DNA from: Branchiostoma floridae
Lineage: Eukaryota > Chordata > Leptocardii > Amphioxiformes > Branchiostomatidae
Direction: 5' to 3'
DNA length: 64,000 nucleotides
Assembly: GCF_000003815.2 (NCBI RefSeq)
Contig: NC_049988.1
Location: 9,989,788 to 10,053,787 of the forward strand
The translations under genes were made by a program, and so were the position numbers. The notes under the pieces are model-generated. The model was given only the letters and a program-made list of their open reading frames with translations, searched no databases and was not told the DNA's origin. Below are positions 10,366 to 22,283 of the stretch, one piece after another. Numbering within the stretch: position 1 is the stretch's first letter; the number at the start of each line of letters is the position of its first letter.

Positions 10366-12537
10366 ACACATCTTGTCAGGTAGTCATAGTATACTCGTAA
10401 TCACCTAATTACTTTTAAACGCCATCCCAAATACCCTGTGAGGAATGAGGTATAAAATACAATCGATCATCATACGTCATCATACCATGACAATCACATC
10501 CGGGTTACATCGACCGGAGGTCATATTTACTCGAACGCGTGAGCAACTTCTGCAAGCCAGACTTTGTACTGAGGGACAACAACACGGCGTGCAAGTGGAC
10601 CGGCATGTTTTAGCGATATACAACACATGGTGTTCTGTGGGGATATATTATAGTGGTGGACTAACAATCACAGCTGAGTATGAATGAAGGTGAGGTGAAT
10701 ATGTTGTTGTCCTCGTATAGAGCAAGGAATAATTCCCTGAAACAGTTATGACATGCTTTTAAAGTGTCGTCACCGTCCTCTAACCCCCAAGCAGATGCCG
10801 GGTGGAATATTGTGATATTTTCGGACTGTCAGGATTTTCATGGCTCGTCAAAGAATCTCGGTTGTCAGAAAACGTTATGATTGTGAACCCTGTATCTGCT
10901 TGGAGATAAGAGAACAATAACACTTTAGAGATTACGGCTGTTTTGCTGTTCTAGCTTCTCAGCGTCTTGTATCTTGAACAACGTCTAAGGGATCTCTCTT
11001 TCTCCTCGAAGACGTTCCGATTGCTGCATTTTCTTTGATTATTTTCTTATGTTATCTATTATTGCTACAGTGGCCCTCTCTTCAAGCAAAACTCTTTCGT
11101 TATGCCCTATTTAAGGTGTACCTATGTGTACCGACACTGGGTTTGTAAGTCGTCACTTTCCTTAAGAGTTTGGAGAGGTCGGTGTAATTGTAATAGGGTG
11201 CTGTGTCCTGTTTACTTTGGTCGCTGAAAGCCCTCAAACCTAAGCTGAACACGCGTCTCTGTGGATTCGTTCGCTAGCTTTTAACAAATGGAAACATGTT
11301 AAGTACGTAGACTTGTTGAAAGACGGGGTCCAAACTTGAGTTTTGTCCTGTCAGCTAAAATTAAAAAACGCTACCATGTCTACGTCTATATGGGATTAAT
11401 TATGGGTACAACTCTGATTTTCTGAGGCCCAGTTTATCTTATTTTACCTGTATATGCTTCTAAATTTGTTATGCAGAAAAACGATAATTAGACNNNNNNN
11501 NNNNNNNNNNNNNNNNNNNNNNNNNNNNNNNNNNNNNNNNNNNNNNNNNNNNNNNNNNNNNNNNNNNNNNNNNNNNNNNNNNNNNNNNNNNNNAACAGTA
11601 GATTTTTTTATTATTTTCTATGGATAACGGGTAATTCATCTTGAAATGGAATATCTTTTTTTTTCAATCAACATTCACAAAACGTTTCATATTTCATCAC
11701 TGACATTGACTGGCAAAACAAGCTATAAACATCACACAAGAGTGACAAATTGCTGTATATTTTCATAGCACTTCAACTATTTTCAAGTCTGTTGACAAGA
11801 CAGTTATTTGTACCGGCCGTCTCAATCTCCAAGCAGATGTAGGTAGAGAAGGTGGTAACGCTTCCAGACGACTAGCTTGGGGGTGGGTAGAAATGGCGAA
11901 GTCGTTAGGAAACGGCCTCCTGGAGGTTAACACCGTCTTCTATTCATATCGTGCACACAATCATTGCTGTATTCAAGCCAAACTTTTCATGTCTTGACAA
12001 AGAATTTAACGTTTACTCCCAATCGTATCAGTGGCAAAGTCGTTTTACATCACCCCTCACAAGATAGTCGCAAGTGCACCATTAACGGCTAATGCCTATA
12101 GGCGATTGGAGGTCTCTGTGTCAAGTTCTTTCGTGAGTATGAATTTAGAAGTGGTGAAACGGAAGAAAGACTTTGTTTGGATGTAGGAATTCCACATAGC
12201 TAAGGGGTCAACCAACCATTGTTAGAACTCAAACACTACTTTAACAGGCACTGCATGGTAAATACTAAGTTAATATGCGAGAAACATATGTTTGTACTAT
12301 GTGTGTAGCATATTGTAATGACACTAACTGATCATAATGCATGATGATGTCACCATTTTGCTTATGCTTTAATGCCTTTTTGGATTAACCAAAAATTCAC
12401 AGTTTTGTGGGTCACCTATCGCTAGGCACAATAAACTACTTACAAACTGAACCAACTGACTGAGGACCAATCATGGCCTTTATTGAAGACAAGACAAGAC
12501 GAACAATGCATTTACATCGTATATACAGTTAATGTGG
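9775..12537. other. Non-coding stretch without recognised genes
   Basis: No supported exon. It contains a C run followed by a CA repeat (10330-10370) and two single ends of the CCAAGCAGA TIR family (about 10786 and 11825), which look like truncated copies, plus a gap at 11494-11593. Confidence 0.5.
11494..11593. other. Assembly gap, 100 N
   Basis: Run of exactly 100 N, the usual placeholder for a gap of unknown size. Confidence 0.99.
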
Positions 12538-12762
12538 TATCTCACTGCACTTGCGGCACCGGTGCGGCACTACAGGGTTGGAAAGATATTCAACGAATTT
12601 CAGAGATAAAGAACGAATTTTCTTACGTTTTGGTATTTTGTTGTCTTCTAAGTCAAATGTAAGTCATACTTTGAAGTACTACGCAATATCTAATATCTAT
12701 CAACAGTGCCGCAGTGAACGAACCCCGCAGTGCCGCACCGGTGCCCCAAGTGCAGTGAGATA
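12538..12762. mobile_element. TIR element (MITE), CACCGGTGC family, copy 1
   Basis: The left end TCTCACTGCACTTG and right end CAAGTGCAGTGAGA are inverted copies flanked by TA on both sides. Inside each end lies a GGCACCGGTGC palindromic word. There is no transposase frame, so it is non-autonomous. A second copy lies at 18545-18736. Confidence 0.75.
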
Positions 12763-14857
12763 TCACGTCTTTTCGATTGTCTAGCAATTCATCATCAATT
12801 CAGACGTCTATAAACAAGTCCTTATCTCAATTTCCTTCGCAATGAATGACGCTGATGACTAGATAATTGCTGATGACTATCTCACTTAAGCAGTTCAAAG
12901 TCATCTGCTTTTTCCCATTCATGAATTATTTACAGTTGTGTCGGCATCCAGCTGACATCCTTTGTGATTCAAAGGACACACGTTACGTCAGTTTCTGCTC
13001 GAGTGAAAGTACAAATAAGTGTTACCATAATAACAATGATAAACATAGTTTATTTTCTTGTCTGAGCATACATGTATGCATCTATCGCTTATGGATTGAA
13101 GTGATACGGTGCGGTGCACTGCTAGCTACTCACTATGTCGTATGCTGACTAGTTAAAGAATAGCACAACATCTTGACGATTCTAGCACGCAGTTATGGTA
13201 GACATTCCTACAGATTATGTTCGGTAGCATACTTGAATTGTCTGTTCGGCACGGGTATGTTTCTGTCTGCAAAACCAAAACAAATATCACATCCGCCAAC
13301 AATGAGGCGGGTGAAAGGTTGTTTGAAAAAATGCACTCTCTCTGTTTTCAGAATGGCGGACAAGGGCGCCAGAAACACAATTTGAGAGACGGATGTTTAC
13401 CTCTGCTCGCATATGGCGGCCCAAACAAATTCCGTGACATTTGAAGGTTATCTTTTCAAATCATGTAGTACATAGTCCGTATTTTCTATTCCAACAAGAT
13501 TGAGAGAAATGCCAAACGCTGAAAGGGTCGGGCTAGGATTTCGTTCCCTTCCCTGGACGTAAAGATGATAATCCTACTTAGACAAGCCGTAAGCCTAAGT
13601 CGCTACTGACCTTCTCACGACTTAATATTCACCCATAATATTCACGTGACTTCTGAAACACCTGTCGCTGTGGATTGTGCCACTTCTTTGGGGGGAGGGG
13701 GGTACCTCGCTCATTTATCATTAAAACAATTTATATCCATTGCTCAATAGTGTAACCCCGTTATGAAAATGCAGACGTTCTTGACTTGGTAACCAGCGAA
13801 TCATTTTTTTTTTTTTTAAATTAGAGTTAGTTGTAGATGAAACGCACCTAGATACGGATACTGGGTGGAACATCCCATCATACACTATTTACACTATTCG
13901 TCTCCGGACAAAGTATCGGGTCAGTCGTCCGAGTAGCGAGCAAAGAAAAGGTGTTGTGCTGTTTGTTTTTCGTTCTGTGGGAAGATTTTCAGGTGAGCTT
14001 ATCAATACGTTTTACATACGGTATAAAGCATTACAGTCAGTGGCATATCCCGTTTTTGGCGTATATGAATGTAGAGGAAGTGTGGCTTGAAACGTGGAAG
14101 AAGACTACATTTAGGACTTCTTCTCGCAACATTCTCACAGCAGAGACAAGTGTACAAAACAGTAGCGACAAGTGTACAAAACGTGTTGAGTCAAAGTATA
14201 CGCCCTATTTTTAGGTTTCAAAAGGGACTTTAGTCCGTGCCAATGGCCCATGTAAACTAGTAGTGAAGTAGTGCTCAACACTATTCTCGATCTGTGCATT
14301 TTCAAACGGGCCTTGGATTTAGAACTGCATATGTGGAACTACATTTAACGTTGCTGGCCGGCCTTTACGGTGGAAGGTTTTTACGGTCATGCTTATGTAG
14401 TGACAAATGTCATATTAGTGTTCCATGATATTTGATTATGTGTTAACACTCAAATCATTATTTCCACATGAGGGTATAGTACACCATGACAAAACAGATA
14501 TTAGCTGTATTTGTTTGTTTATTTATACCCTTGTTACTGACGCAGAAGCGTTCACTCTACAGATAGTACCCTATTTTTCACAAATACTTTTCCTTTGAAG
14601 GACCAACTGTTTGTGTGTAAATTTTGCATGTGCATATCTGACATAATGCCCAGTGTTTGTACTACGCTGGAGAACTCGCTGGAGTGTGAATACATGTACA
14701 AGTATGGATATTGTCAGGGCAGATGTCAAAAGTCACTCTTTTCACCACAACGTTGAGGGGCATGTACTTGAAGGTTAAGGTCAGCACAACTCTAGATACC
14801 CCATATTCCTCGACTGTTGACGATTACCGCGTTGAAAAATGGAGGTATTGTTTTAGG
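12763..14857. other. Non-coding stretch without recognised genes
   Basis: Only short unremarkable open frames are present. It has a G-rich patch at 13689-13701 and a T run near 13806. Nothing else was identified. Confidence 0.5.
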
Positions 14858-15110
14858 CTTGTCTGTGTGTGCGTCTGCATCTGTCTGTTTGTGTTAATGG
14901 AAATTTGTGGTCAGTATAACTCAACAACGGCTAGATGTGATGATATTTGGCGTGTGGTTAGGTCTTGGGAAGACGAAGGTCAAGGTCAAGTTGGGACCTC
15001 TTTCCAGCGATTCTTTGTTACTGCAGCAGAACTTCCTATCTTTATGTCTTTTATCCTGGACGAACTGTGGTATTGGCATTTGGTGACAGATTGATTTTGT
15101 CGGGAAGAAG
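14858..15110 (+). repeat. Interspersed repeat family R1, + copy
   Basis: A GT-rich start, a CAGTATAACTCAACAACGG word, GATGATATTTGG and GAAGACGAAGGTCAAGGTCA are followed by a TACTGCAGCAGA word. The same ordered words occur at 50008-50165, 53925-54115, 49258-49470 and, reversed, at 60930-61146. The 127-codon open frame here is probably a by-product of the repeat. Confidence 0.6.
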
Positions 15111-15178
15111 TACTATGGATTTGAGCCCCCTAGTGCCAGTGGCTTGTTCTGGCAGGTGAATTATTGAAGATAGCCAAG

Positions 15179-15504
15179 CATGTTTGTGTCCTGTTCACGT
15201 CTTTGACCAAAACGTTAAGGACAACACCCAACACCGTTAATCTTCAAGCAGAGCCTACGGTGGCATAAGATAGTATCAAAACTGGCAAAGGAGTGTAGTC
15301 AGCGAAGAGGTGTATTTGCCACGTAGGGTGTGCCCCCAGTCAGCTAGAACTTCGTAGCAAATGTACACCGTCCTTGGCTGGCTACACCCCTTGGCCAGTT
15401 TTGATACTGTCTTAGGCCACAGTACGATTTGCTTGGGGATTAACGGTGTTGGGTGTTGTCGTCAACAACGTTTTGGTCAAAGACGTGAACAGGACACAAA
15501 CATG
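15179..15504. mobile_element. TIR element of 326 bp with arms of about 120 bp
   Basis: CATGTTTGTGTCCTGTTCAC at the left is mirrored by its reverse complement at 15485-15504, and pairing continues inward through AACACCGTTAATC, the TTCAAGCAGA core and GATAGTATCAAAACTGG. It has no coding potential. The inner core is related to the CCAAGCAGA elements at 25826, 26370 and 49833. Confidence 0.8.
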
Positions 15505-16441
15505 TTTCTCTCTATAATGAGGATAAAGCGATAAGATCTCGTGAGGAGAAAGTACCGTGGGAAGTCAGTTCAGCATGACGTGAGCGGTGGGTAGAATGCG
15601 CCATTGATCTCTGTTATCTGTTTTTGGTATGCCCAAAAAGAGGATGTACGTGTAATAAATTTGAGTGAAAGTAGATCTTATCTGATGTTACCCTAGCCCC
15701 TTGGCGTTTTTTCGGACGACACTTATCCGGGGTATAAATAATAACTTTAAACGGATTGTTATGGCACGCTATAAATTATAACGTCCGTCAGGGGAACGGG
15801 TTAGCTAGAAAGTCATACATAATACGGTGCAAAACGGCAAACGTCTTTTTATGATTGCATGCGCAAATATTGCTTTGATAAATCTTTTATCATTGTACAC
15901 TGTCCTTTCTGATAAGGTTATCTTGTAAAGCTGTATCGAAACGTAGAGTGTAACTTTCCGGACTTTATACGCAAATGCGTCGCAAGGGAATTTGACCCCA
16001 AGTCGCAAGTGGATGCAATTTTTCAACGCAATAGGGCGCAGTCATTTCAGACAAATCAGACACCCGCTTAACTTCTCGTGCAGATTATTCCCCGTAAACT
16101 AAATATTTGTAGTATTTTCACATCCCCAAAAGTAGTCTGATAGATACTAAGGGTCCTCTATCCCAATGCTTTTTAAGAATTTCCGTTTCTTTTCAGCCAC
16201 TCGTTCTATATTAGCCTGGTGCCACCCCACTTAATTTACTATGGCAACTATACACCCACTTACGTTACCAAGGGAAGCTATTACCAGGATATGTCTCCCT
16301 CTACATCTCCATCATTGTCCTACCATGGCGGTAGGTTAACTGTATCATGAGTCTCTGGGGAAATGTTAATTATCCCAGTGGTATGTTCATTTACAAGCTT
16401 CCGTAGGTCGTACATTTGTCGCGAAAAGAACACTATTCAAT
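15505..16441. other. Non-coding stretch without recognised genes
   Basis: No supported exon or repeat was found here. A minus-strand open frame at 15805-16026 has no recognisable domain. Confidence 0.45.
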
Positions 16442-16518
16442 TTGCCAAAAAGCAGTTACTCAATCAAGCAACTGGATATGATTTTGGAAACAGTTGCTTG
16501 AGAAACTGCTTTTTGCCA
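16442..16518. repeat. Inverted repeat (hairpin) around AGCAGTT / AACTGCT
   Basis: TTGCCAAAAAGCAGTT with the following CAAGCAACTG is mirrored by CAGTTGCTTGAGAAACTG and CTTTTTGCCA. The arms are about 30 bp and the loop about 15 bp. ACTATTCAAT occurs just outside on both sides (16431, 16560), which suggests part of a larger interspersed repeat. Confidence 0.55.
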
Positions 16519-16824
16519 TATCTTATCACCTGGATGTCTAACCAACCTCCTTGGACGCACTATTCAATTGTGGCTGAATAGATCTTAATTTCCCAATGGT
16601 GTCAATTCCTCTCATGGTTCATTGATACAAATGATATATGGCTGTTGGCAGCTATAAAGTTCCAGGAAGCCAAGAGTTTGCGTGTACGAGAAGGGTTTAA
16701 TAAAGATTTCTTCTAACCGACGTCCAGTGATTGTAGGAGCCTGGAATTGTACATATACATACCAATATGCATGTATGCCACATTTTACATTTCTTAACTT
16801 TTTAGTTTCCCCTGACCAAGCAGG

Positions 16825-16895
16825 CAACTAGTCTGTGTAACGCAAACCCCGCTGTCTAGGGCTGTAATTGGCCCCTCCCCGCACTAATATAGTAT
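16825..16895 (+). repeat. Interspersed repeat fragment split by the fold-back element (left part)
   Basis: GTCTGTGTAACGCAAACC through TAATTGGCCCCTCCCC matches 48450-48500, where it runs straight into ATGTTGGGCGGGCTG. Here that second half lies at 17855-17905, beyond the 884-bp element, so the element and an adjoining LINE-like tail interrupted this copy. Confidence 0.55.
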
Positions 16896-16907
16896 GTTTA
16901 TACCATG

Positions 16908-17791
16908 TACGAGGGGGGTTCAATAAGTTCTTGGCCTCACCAAGAAATAACAAGCACAACTCAGATTTTCAGGCACAACTTCATAGTATGAAGTCTTTTA
17001 TCAATATCCTCCAAATTTCAAATCATTGGAGTCATTACTTTCCAGGCATTCGTTTTTCCTAAATTAGAAAGTAAGTGGCGAGAAAAAAGTTGTGTGAATT
17101 GTGATCAGACATGTGTGGGTCTAGTTTCCCATGCCATAAATTAACAAAAGACGTTGTCAAAATGTTTGATAATGATTCTCTTCCTATTTCAAGCAAAAAG
17201 AATTGGGTTTCTAACTTCCAGCAGCGCAAATTGACCCACACACTCAGGTCAGGTCAATTGTCCACGTTTTTTTCCTTCTCCCTCACCTAACGTTACTGGG
17301 TGTCGCCTGCAAAGTAATGATCACACTAATTTGAATTTTGGTACATATTTATATAAGACTTTATACTTGACATCTATGCTTCGAAATCTGAGCTGTGCTT
17401 ATTTTTTCTCGGTAAAGTCGGGGACTTATTGATAACCCCACGTACATGTATCAAGTCTTATATAAATGTGTACCAAAATTCAAATTATTGTGATCATCAT
17501 GTTGCAGGCGACACCCAGTAACGTTAGGTAAGGGATAACGAAAAAAAAGGTGGACAATTGATCTGCAACCTGAGGTGTGAGGTCAAATTGTCTGATCACA
17601 CTTCACCCGTCTTTTTCTCCCCACTTACCTTCTAATTTAGAAAAAACGAATGCCTGGAAAGTAATGACTCCAATGATTTGTAATTTGGAGGATATTGATA
17701 AAAGACTTCATACTATGAAGTTGTGCCTGAAAATCTGAGTTGTGCTTGTTATTTCTTGGTGAGGCCAAGAACTTATTGAACCCCCCTCGTA
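16908..17791. mobile_element. 884-bp fold-back element with mariner-like ends
   Basis: The left end TACGAGGGGGGTTCAATAAG and right end CTTATTGAACCCCCCTCGTA are perfect inverted copies beginning and ending in TA. Complementarity runs almost to the centre, apart from an arm difference near 17106-17235. The centre (about 17398-17450) holds a diverged extra copy of the element end (GGACTTATTGATAACCCCAC), as if two elements joined head to head. There is no transposase. The TACGAGGGG start resembles the mariner remnant at 46495. Confidence 0.8.
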
Positions 17792-17840
17792 CTTGCAATT
17801 AGCCCTCGGGCACGAACTTGCAAATAAACTTCTTTTATTG
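17792..17840 (+). repeat. LINE-like 3' end (AATTAGCCC...GGGCA motif), copy 1
   Basis: CTTGCAATTAGCCCTCGGGC followed by GAACTTGCAAATAAA matches 40158-40205 almost base for base, including the position of the AATAAA-like end. This is a short shared 3' tail of a retroelement with no coding part. Confidence 0.5.
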
Positions 17841-18544
17841 TTCTATGATAGCAATGTTGGGCGGGCTGTATAGAAGCTTGCTTAAATCAGGCTAGCAGAC
17901 AACTGACATGTCCAGTTTGCATTATAACACTAGAGAGAGCTCAAAATCACAAACCATTTGTCAAGAGAGCAGCAAATCGAAATAAATTGATCTTGAAAAT
18001 GCCTCAATATCTTTTGGTTCATCTTCATAATAAGAGTATTCATGTATTGAGACCTAGTTTCCCAACATTCCCTATATCCTTATATTAATACCCGGCTTGA
18101 ATACCCGGTTTAGCCAATACAGCTCTGACAGTCACTTGTAACGCGTGGTGCTATGATACATGGTTTGATTAATACTTTCAATACACAGCGGCAGATAATT
18201 CAGCAAACCGTGTAATGCTATATATATTTCCATCACTCCAAAATCGTACCCCGGAGCTCAGACTTATTGATCCCGGTTGGACCCGTTTATCTTGTGACTA
18301 GGACCGACGGGTAATTCTGACCGTTGGAAAATTTTAAAATGCCTCCGGAGCACGTTTGACCCATTTTGTTGGGCTATTAACTAACTGTGCGCGCAATATT
18401 TTATCAGCAAACTCACGGTTTACACATAACGACGTGAGACCGCTGTCAAATGCACCTGCCGGTAAGATGCAGGGGGTCATTTCAAAGATAAGCAAGTTGT
18501 CGTAGCCTGAGTCCGCTCTCTCGGTCGCTTCCGTATTAAAGCGT
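17841..18544. other. Non-coding stretch
   Basis: Positions 17855-17905 are the right half of the repeat described at 16825-16895. The rest shows no exon or clear repeat. Confidence 0.45.
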
Positions 18545-18736
18545 TATCTCACTGCACTTGGGGTACCGGTGCGACACTGCGGGTTACGTTTTGTGTATTT
18601 TGTCTTCTAACTGATACTTTTACGTATACATTATGCAATATCTAAATTACAAAAAAAAATCGGCAAAAACAACACAACAGTGCCGCAGTGAACGAGCAAC
18701 GCAGTGCCGTACCGGTGCCCCATGTGCCGTGAGGTA
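18545..18736. mobile_element. TIR element (MITE), CACCGGTGC family, copy 2
   Basis: TCTCACTGCACTTGGGG and GGTACCGGTGC at the left mirror GTACCGGTGCCCCATG and GTGAGG at the right, with TA on both sides. It shares internal words CGCAGTGCCG and CAGTGCCGCAGTGAACGA with the copy at 12538-12762 but has drifted more. Confidence 0.65.
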
Positions 18737-19304
18737 CCACCAATAACGTTTAAATTTCTACCCTTTTCGAAGTTTGCAGCTATTGCATGTGAAGTAAACC
18801 ACTATGACGCCCTGGCGAATTCTTTAAGTGATAGCAGTAACATCTCCTGTGTCGTGAAGTGCAAACAGCAAATGTGTACTAAAGACGTTAAAATGAATCC
18901 TCCATGTTTACTTCTCTTGTCTGACCGTGACCGCTGACCCCAGAAACGTAAATAAAGGACATTAACTGGACTGGAAATGTCACACCCAATAAAAATAAAA
19001 ACTGAGGTGTCTTAAAAAAGACCAATGACTGACCGCCCAAAACAACCACCCCCCAAACCCCACCCCCCTTGCCCCCTCCGTCGGATATCGCTTAAAAAAA
19101 TCACTGGCAGGATTACATCATAATGTGACTTTCACGAGAAACAATTCTCCTGAGCCCAGAGGTTATCAAGTAGCCATCACTCACGTGTCCCATGTTGTAA
19201 TCTGGCGTCACGGGGCCGCTACATGAACACATAGTGCCGACCTGTTACCGGGAGAGCTCGCGGGCGGCGTCGCTATTTGTTTAGCGGATCTGGAGGCCAC
19301 GCGT
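18737..19304. other. Non-coding stretch, GC-rich towards its right end
   Basis: C-rich patches occur at 19049-19080. Base composition becomes GC- and CpG-rich from about 19200 to 19370, which could mark a promoter for the candidate exon at 19305. Confidence 0.35.
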
Positions 19305-19380
19305 ATGAATTCTCGTTCGGCGATGTTTGGGAAGGGTCGAGTAGGTTCAGCTGGCGACGTACAAATGGTTCTGTGCAAAG
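19305..19380 (+). CDS. Candidate first coding exon of an unrecognised gene
   Basis: ATG at 19305 opens 25 codons (MNSRSAMFGKGRVGSAGDV, then QMVLCK) ending at AAAG|GTATGT in phase 1, inside a CpG-rich stretch. No family is recognised and no next exon can be assigned with confidence. It may equally be a chance open frame before a donor-like site. Confidence 0.25.
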
Positions 19381-20635
19381 GTATGTTAACAAGTCTAAGG
19401 TTCGTGTTTTCAAGTGATTTTATTCTACCTTAGAGATAAACGTAGGGACCGTAAGCTTGGGGACCGCAATGCTCTATCACTGTGTTGTCGTGGTTACTGA
19501 AAACCATTGCCACACATTCAGGACCTTGCCGCAACCTACCTCCCGACAAATAACGCCCGACCAAGGTCGACACTGAGTTTGGAGTAGCCTGAAATCCATA
19601 CTGTCCTAGCTCCAGTTCGGTCACTGATCTAATTGCTGTCAAGCAGAATATGACTCTCATGAGTTAAGTTTGTCAAAGCCTATGGTCGGACTCGTGCCGA
19701 CGACTTTCAAAGACTTGTAGGCAACCTCGCCGACCAACTCCCAACCACAGATGACGTTGCACACAACTAACTCCCAACCATGCTCTGGAGAAAAGGCCAT
19801 GGTTGGCTACATGTACGTGTAACAGGGTTTTAGATGGCCAAGGCTTTCCAGTCCCGGTAAGGTACGTTTCCGCCATTTAACATATTTGTCCCGTTGGCCT
19901 GCTCTATCGTAAGCTTATTCTGTGTAGGGTCTTTTCAGTTCATGTTAATACCTCATGTATTGGCGATTTGAAAGGCTTTTATACAATGGAAAGATTTGCG
20001 CACAAATTGTACATCGATCAAATCTCTGTATCCGTAAAGCAGCATAAAGGATGTGTAATAATTCTCCATGCCCAGCACTGCTCGCCCATATTAGAAAGGT
20101 GTGTGTTTGTGCAACATTCACGATCATTACCTGTTATAAACGTGGTCCTGCATATCATAACACAGTCAAATGATACAATTTCAGCACGACTTAGGCGTAG
20201 AGGGATCGCACATTTGCTCCCTAGCTTCACACCAACGGATTCTTCTACTAAATTCAGCAATATTTATCGGCTGTACATCTTGCCTGCATGCGATACGATA
20301 GTCATATATGACAAATCCCTCCATCTAGTATGTAGGAATCCTAGACCCGTAAGTAGATAAGATAAACCTGTTCCATAATTTCAATGTCACTGCTGTTAGG
20401 GGTTGTGTTCGGGTCGATTGAGGCCTGTGACTTTTAACCTTGTAAGTCACAGTTGTACATGTATCAAATGCATGTCAAACATGTGTGAGGTCCCTCAAAA
20501 GTCGCTAGCTATTGCAAAAGGCAAGATATTCTACGCATTGCTCGAGTTCAGGCAGTGCTAAAGATTTATTTTTGTCGTGCATCTGAATTCGTATTTGCTA
20601 AAGAATTAGCTGCCTTCTCAAGTCGTGTGTCTCAG
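19381..20635. other. Non-coding or unassigned stretch
   Basis: An open frame crosses 19968-20360. Part of it (20185-20348) lies between an acceptor-like TTTCAG and a donor-like GTAAGT and would accept phase 1, but it has no recognisable domain. Confidence 0.3.
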
Positions 20636-20772
20636 AACTTGCCATGCGTTCATGGGAATAGCGGCGAATCCGGTGGCCTCAGCCGGTATTTGGGGCGACA
20701 CAGATTGGCTGATAGCTGATAGGTAGGTCTGCTGCTGCAGCCGATTATGTGTATGTATATAAAGTGTGTGTC

Positions 20773-20824
<52 letters not shown>

Positions 20825-21574
20825 TGCGTGTGTGTGTGTGTCTATCTCTCTCTATCTCTCTGTATGTGTATATAGGTTATGTGTCTATGAACACGATAAC
20901 CCGAGAAGGCTTAATCTTAACTAAGTGTTCAAAACTTCTCAGAATAATCAAGATGGACTCTTAGAGGTTTGCTATATGGTACGGTCACTAGATTACAGTG
21001 GTAGTAGATCTTGTTCTGTATAATTCAACAGTGCCTGTAAAAATGAAAGGCAAGCTTAAAGCGGAACCTAGCTACGTTGCAAGTTGGCCTTATGATGATC
21101 TCAGTCTGAGGACTGGAGTACTGTAAATGCAGAAATGTTCGCGGTGCATGTTCGCTGTTTTCGCGGTGACCACTTCACCGCGAACCTAGAACCACCGCGA
21201 ACATTTTTCTATTATTGTATTAGACTGCAGTCTATGGTGTTACCGCAAATTTAAATCCACCGTGAAAAGTCCTTTTACCCGCTACCGCGAAATTAAATCC
21301 CCGCGAACTTAGATGCATTTACAGTAACTGATTGACACTTATCTATTTCAGAGACGGTCAGTTTCCGGTGGCTCTAACGTCTGTAGATGTCCTCGGCACC
21401 GTTGACTTAGCTAACCTCCAAAACAGGCATGGGGCTTTTCTTCTGATGGCATATCAATTCTATCGCATGCACTCTGCTTTTAGAGCACTCGGTTTCTTGA
21501 ATGGCCGAGCCTCTACAAATACAACTATAAAACAGAGTTCAAAAGAAACAGAACCGATTTGTCATCAGAAATAG
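20636..21574 (+). CDS. Speculative two-exon reading, unrecognised
   Basis: 20636-20722 (87 nt, after GTGTGTCTCAG and before GTAGGT) reads open as TCHAFMGIAANPVASAGIWG and on to LIAD, entering and leaving in phase 2. The stretch starting at 21352 after CTATTTCAG continues in that phase as DGQFPVALTSVDVLGTVDLA to a stop at 21572-21574. The intervening 629 bp hold a GT microsatellite and a MITE. No domain is recognised, and in-phase matches of this kind arise by chance. Confidence 0.15.
20764..20842. repeat. (GT)n microsatellite
   Basis: A long GT run with a few C interruptions, followed by CTAT/CTCT repeats to about 20862. Confidence 0.95.
21119..21326. mobile_element. TIR element, CTGTAAATGCAG family, copy 1
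   Basis: TA-CTGTAAATGC at the left and GCATTTACAG-TA at the right are inverted. The body carries repeated TTCGCGGT / ACCGCGAA words and CTGCAGTCTATGGTGTTACCGC. The same words occur in reverse at 48009-48222 and in decayed form at 37605-37803. Confidence 0.85.
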
Positions 21575-22168
21575 AGCCTGATAAGGAGGGTATACCTAGC
21601 TTGGGATCCAAATCTACTATAGCTGCTCCAAATCTAATTTGTCTTCCGTGCATAGGCTTGTATACATGGCTGCTCTTGCCCGTATGGATTTTTTTGTGGG
21701 CTAATTGGAAGTAACGAAGCTATGATACTTAATAAGTAGTATATAAAGGTCTATAAAACTTACTACTTTAAAGTTATAATGGTTCCCTATTCTCAGTGTA
21801 TCATCGCGACGTTTTAGCTGAACAAAAAAGACATCGTAACAACTTCGGTCGCATTACGTATATATCCAGGTAAATTGCGCAAAACACGCATTTTTCTCGG
21901 AAGGGATTTCCAACTGTACCATCCTTTGCAGACAGGCGGCACTCCGGCACAAGAACCGAGCGCTGTTAGATGTCTTCGAAGGAGGCTAATTCCTGGCCAT
22001 CTTGTAAGTTTGTAGATAAACCCAGACCCTACCTCCTTGTCAACACTCTGGAACAGAGACAAGAGCTGAGAGGACCACGTAACACAGTTATTTCAAGGAC
22101 ACCCGTGCATGGCCACTACCCCATAGCCAATCATCGCCCTTCAATTACTGTGTTTATATCCCCATAGT

Positions 22169-22283
22169 GCAGACAAGTGTGATACTATGAAAAAAGTGTG
22201 GTACTATGAACTGATTTACATAAAATAGGGCCACACTTTTTCATAGTACAACACATTTTTCATAGTACAACACTCATTTCTGC
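22169..22283. mobile_element. Short TIR element with doubled arm words
   Basis: GCAGACAAGTGTGATACTATG and then AAGTGTGGTACTATGA at the left are mirrored by TCATAGTACAACAC, given twice, and CATTTCTGC at the right. Each arm contains the same 16-bp word twice. The centre is about 30 bp. Confidence 0.6.

Noticed and set aside
20749-20964. Cys/Val-rich frame
   Set aside because: Translation of the GT microsatellite; the similar frames at 26920-27102 and 42718-42900 are rejected for the same reason.
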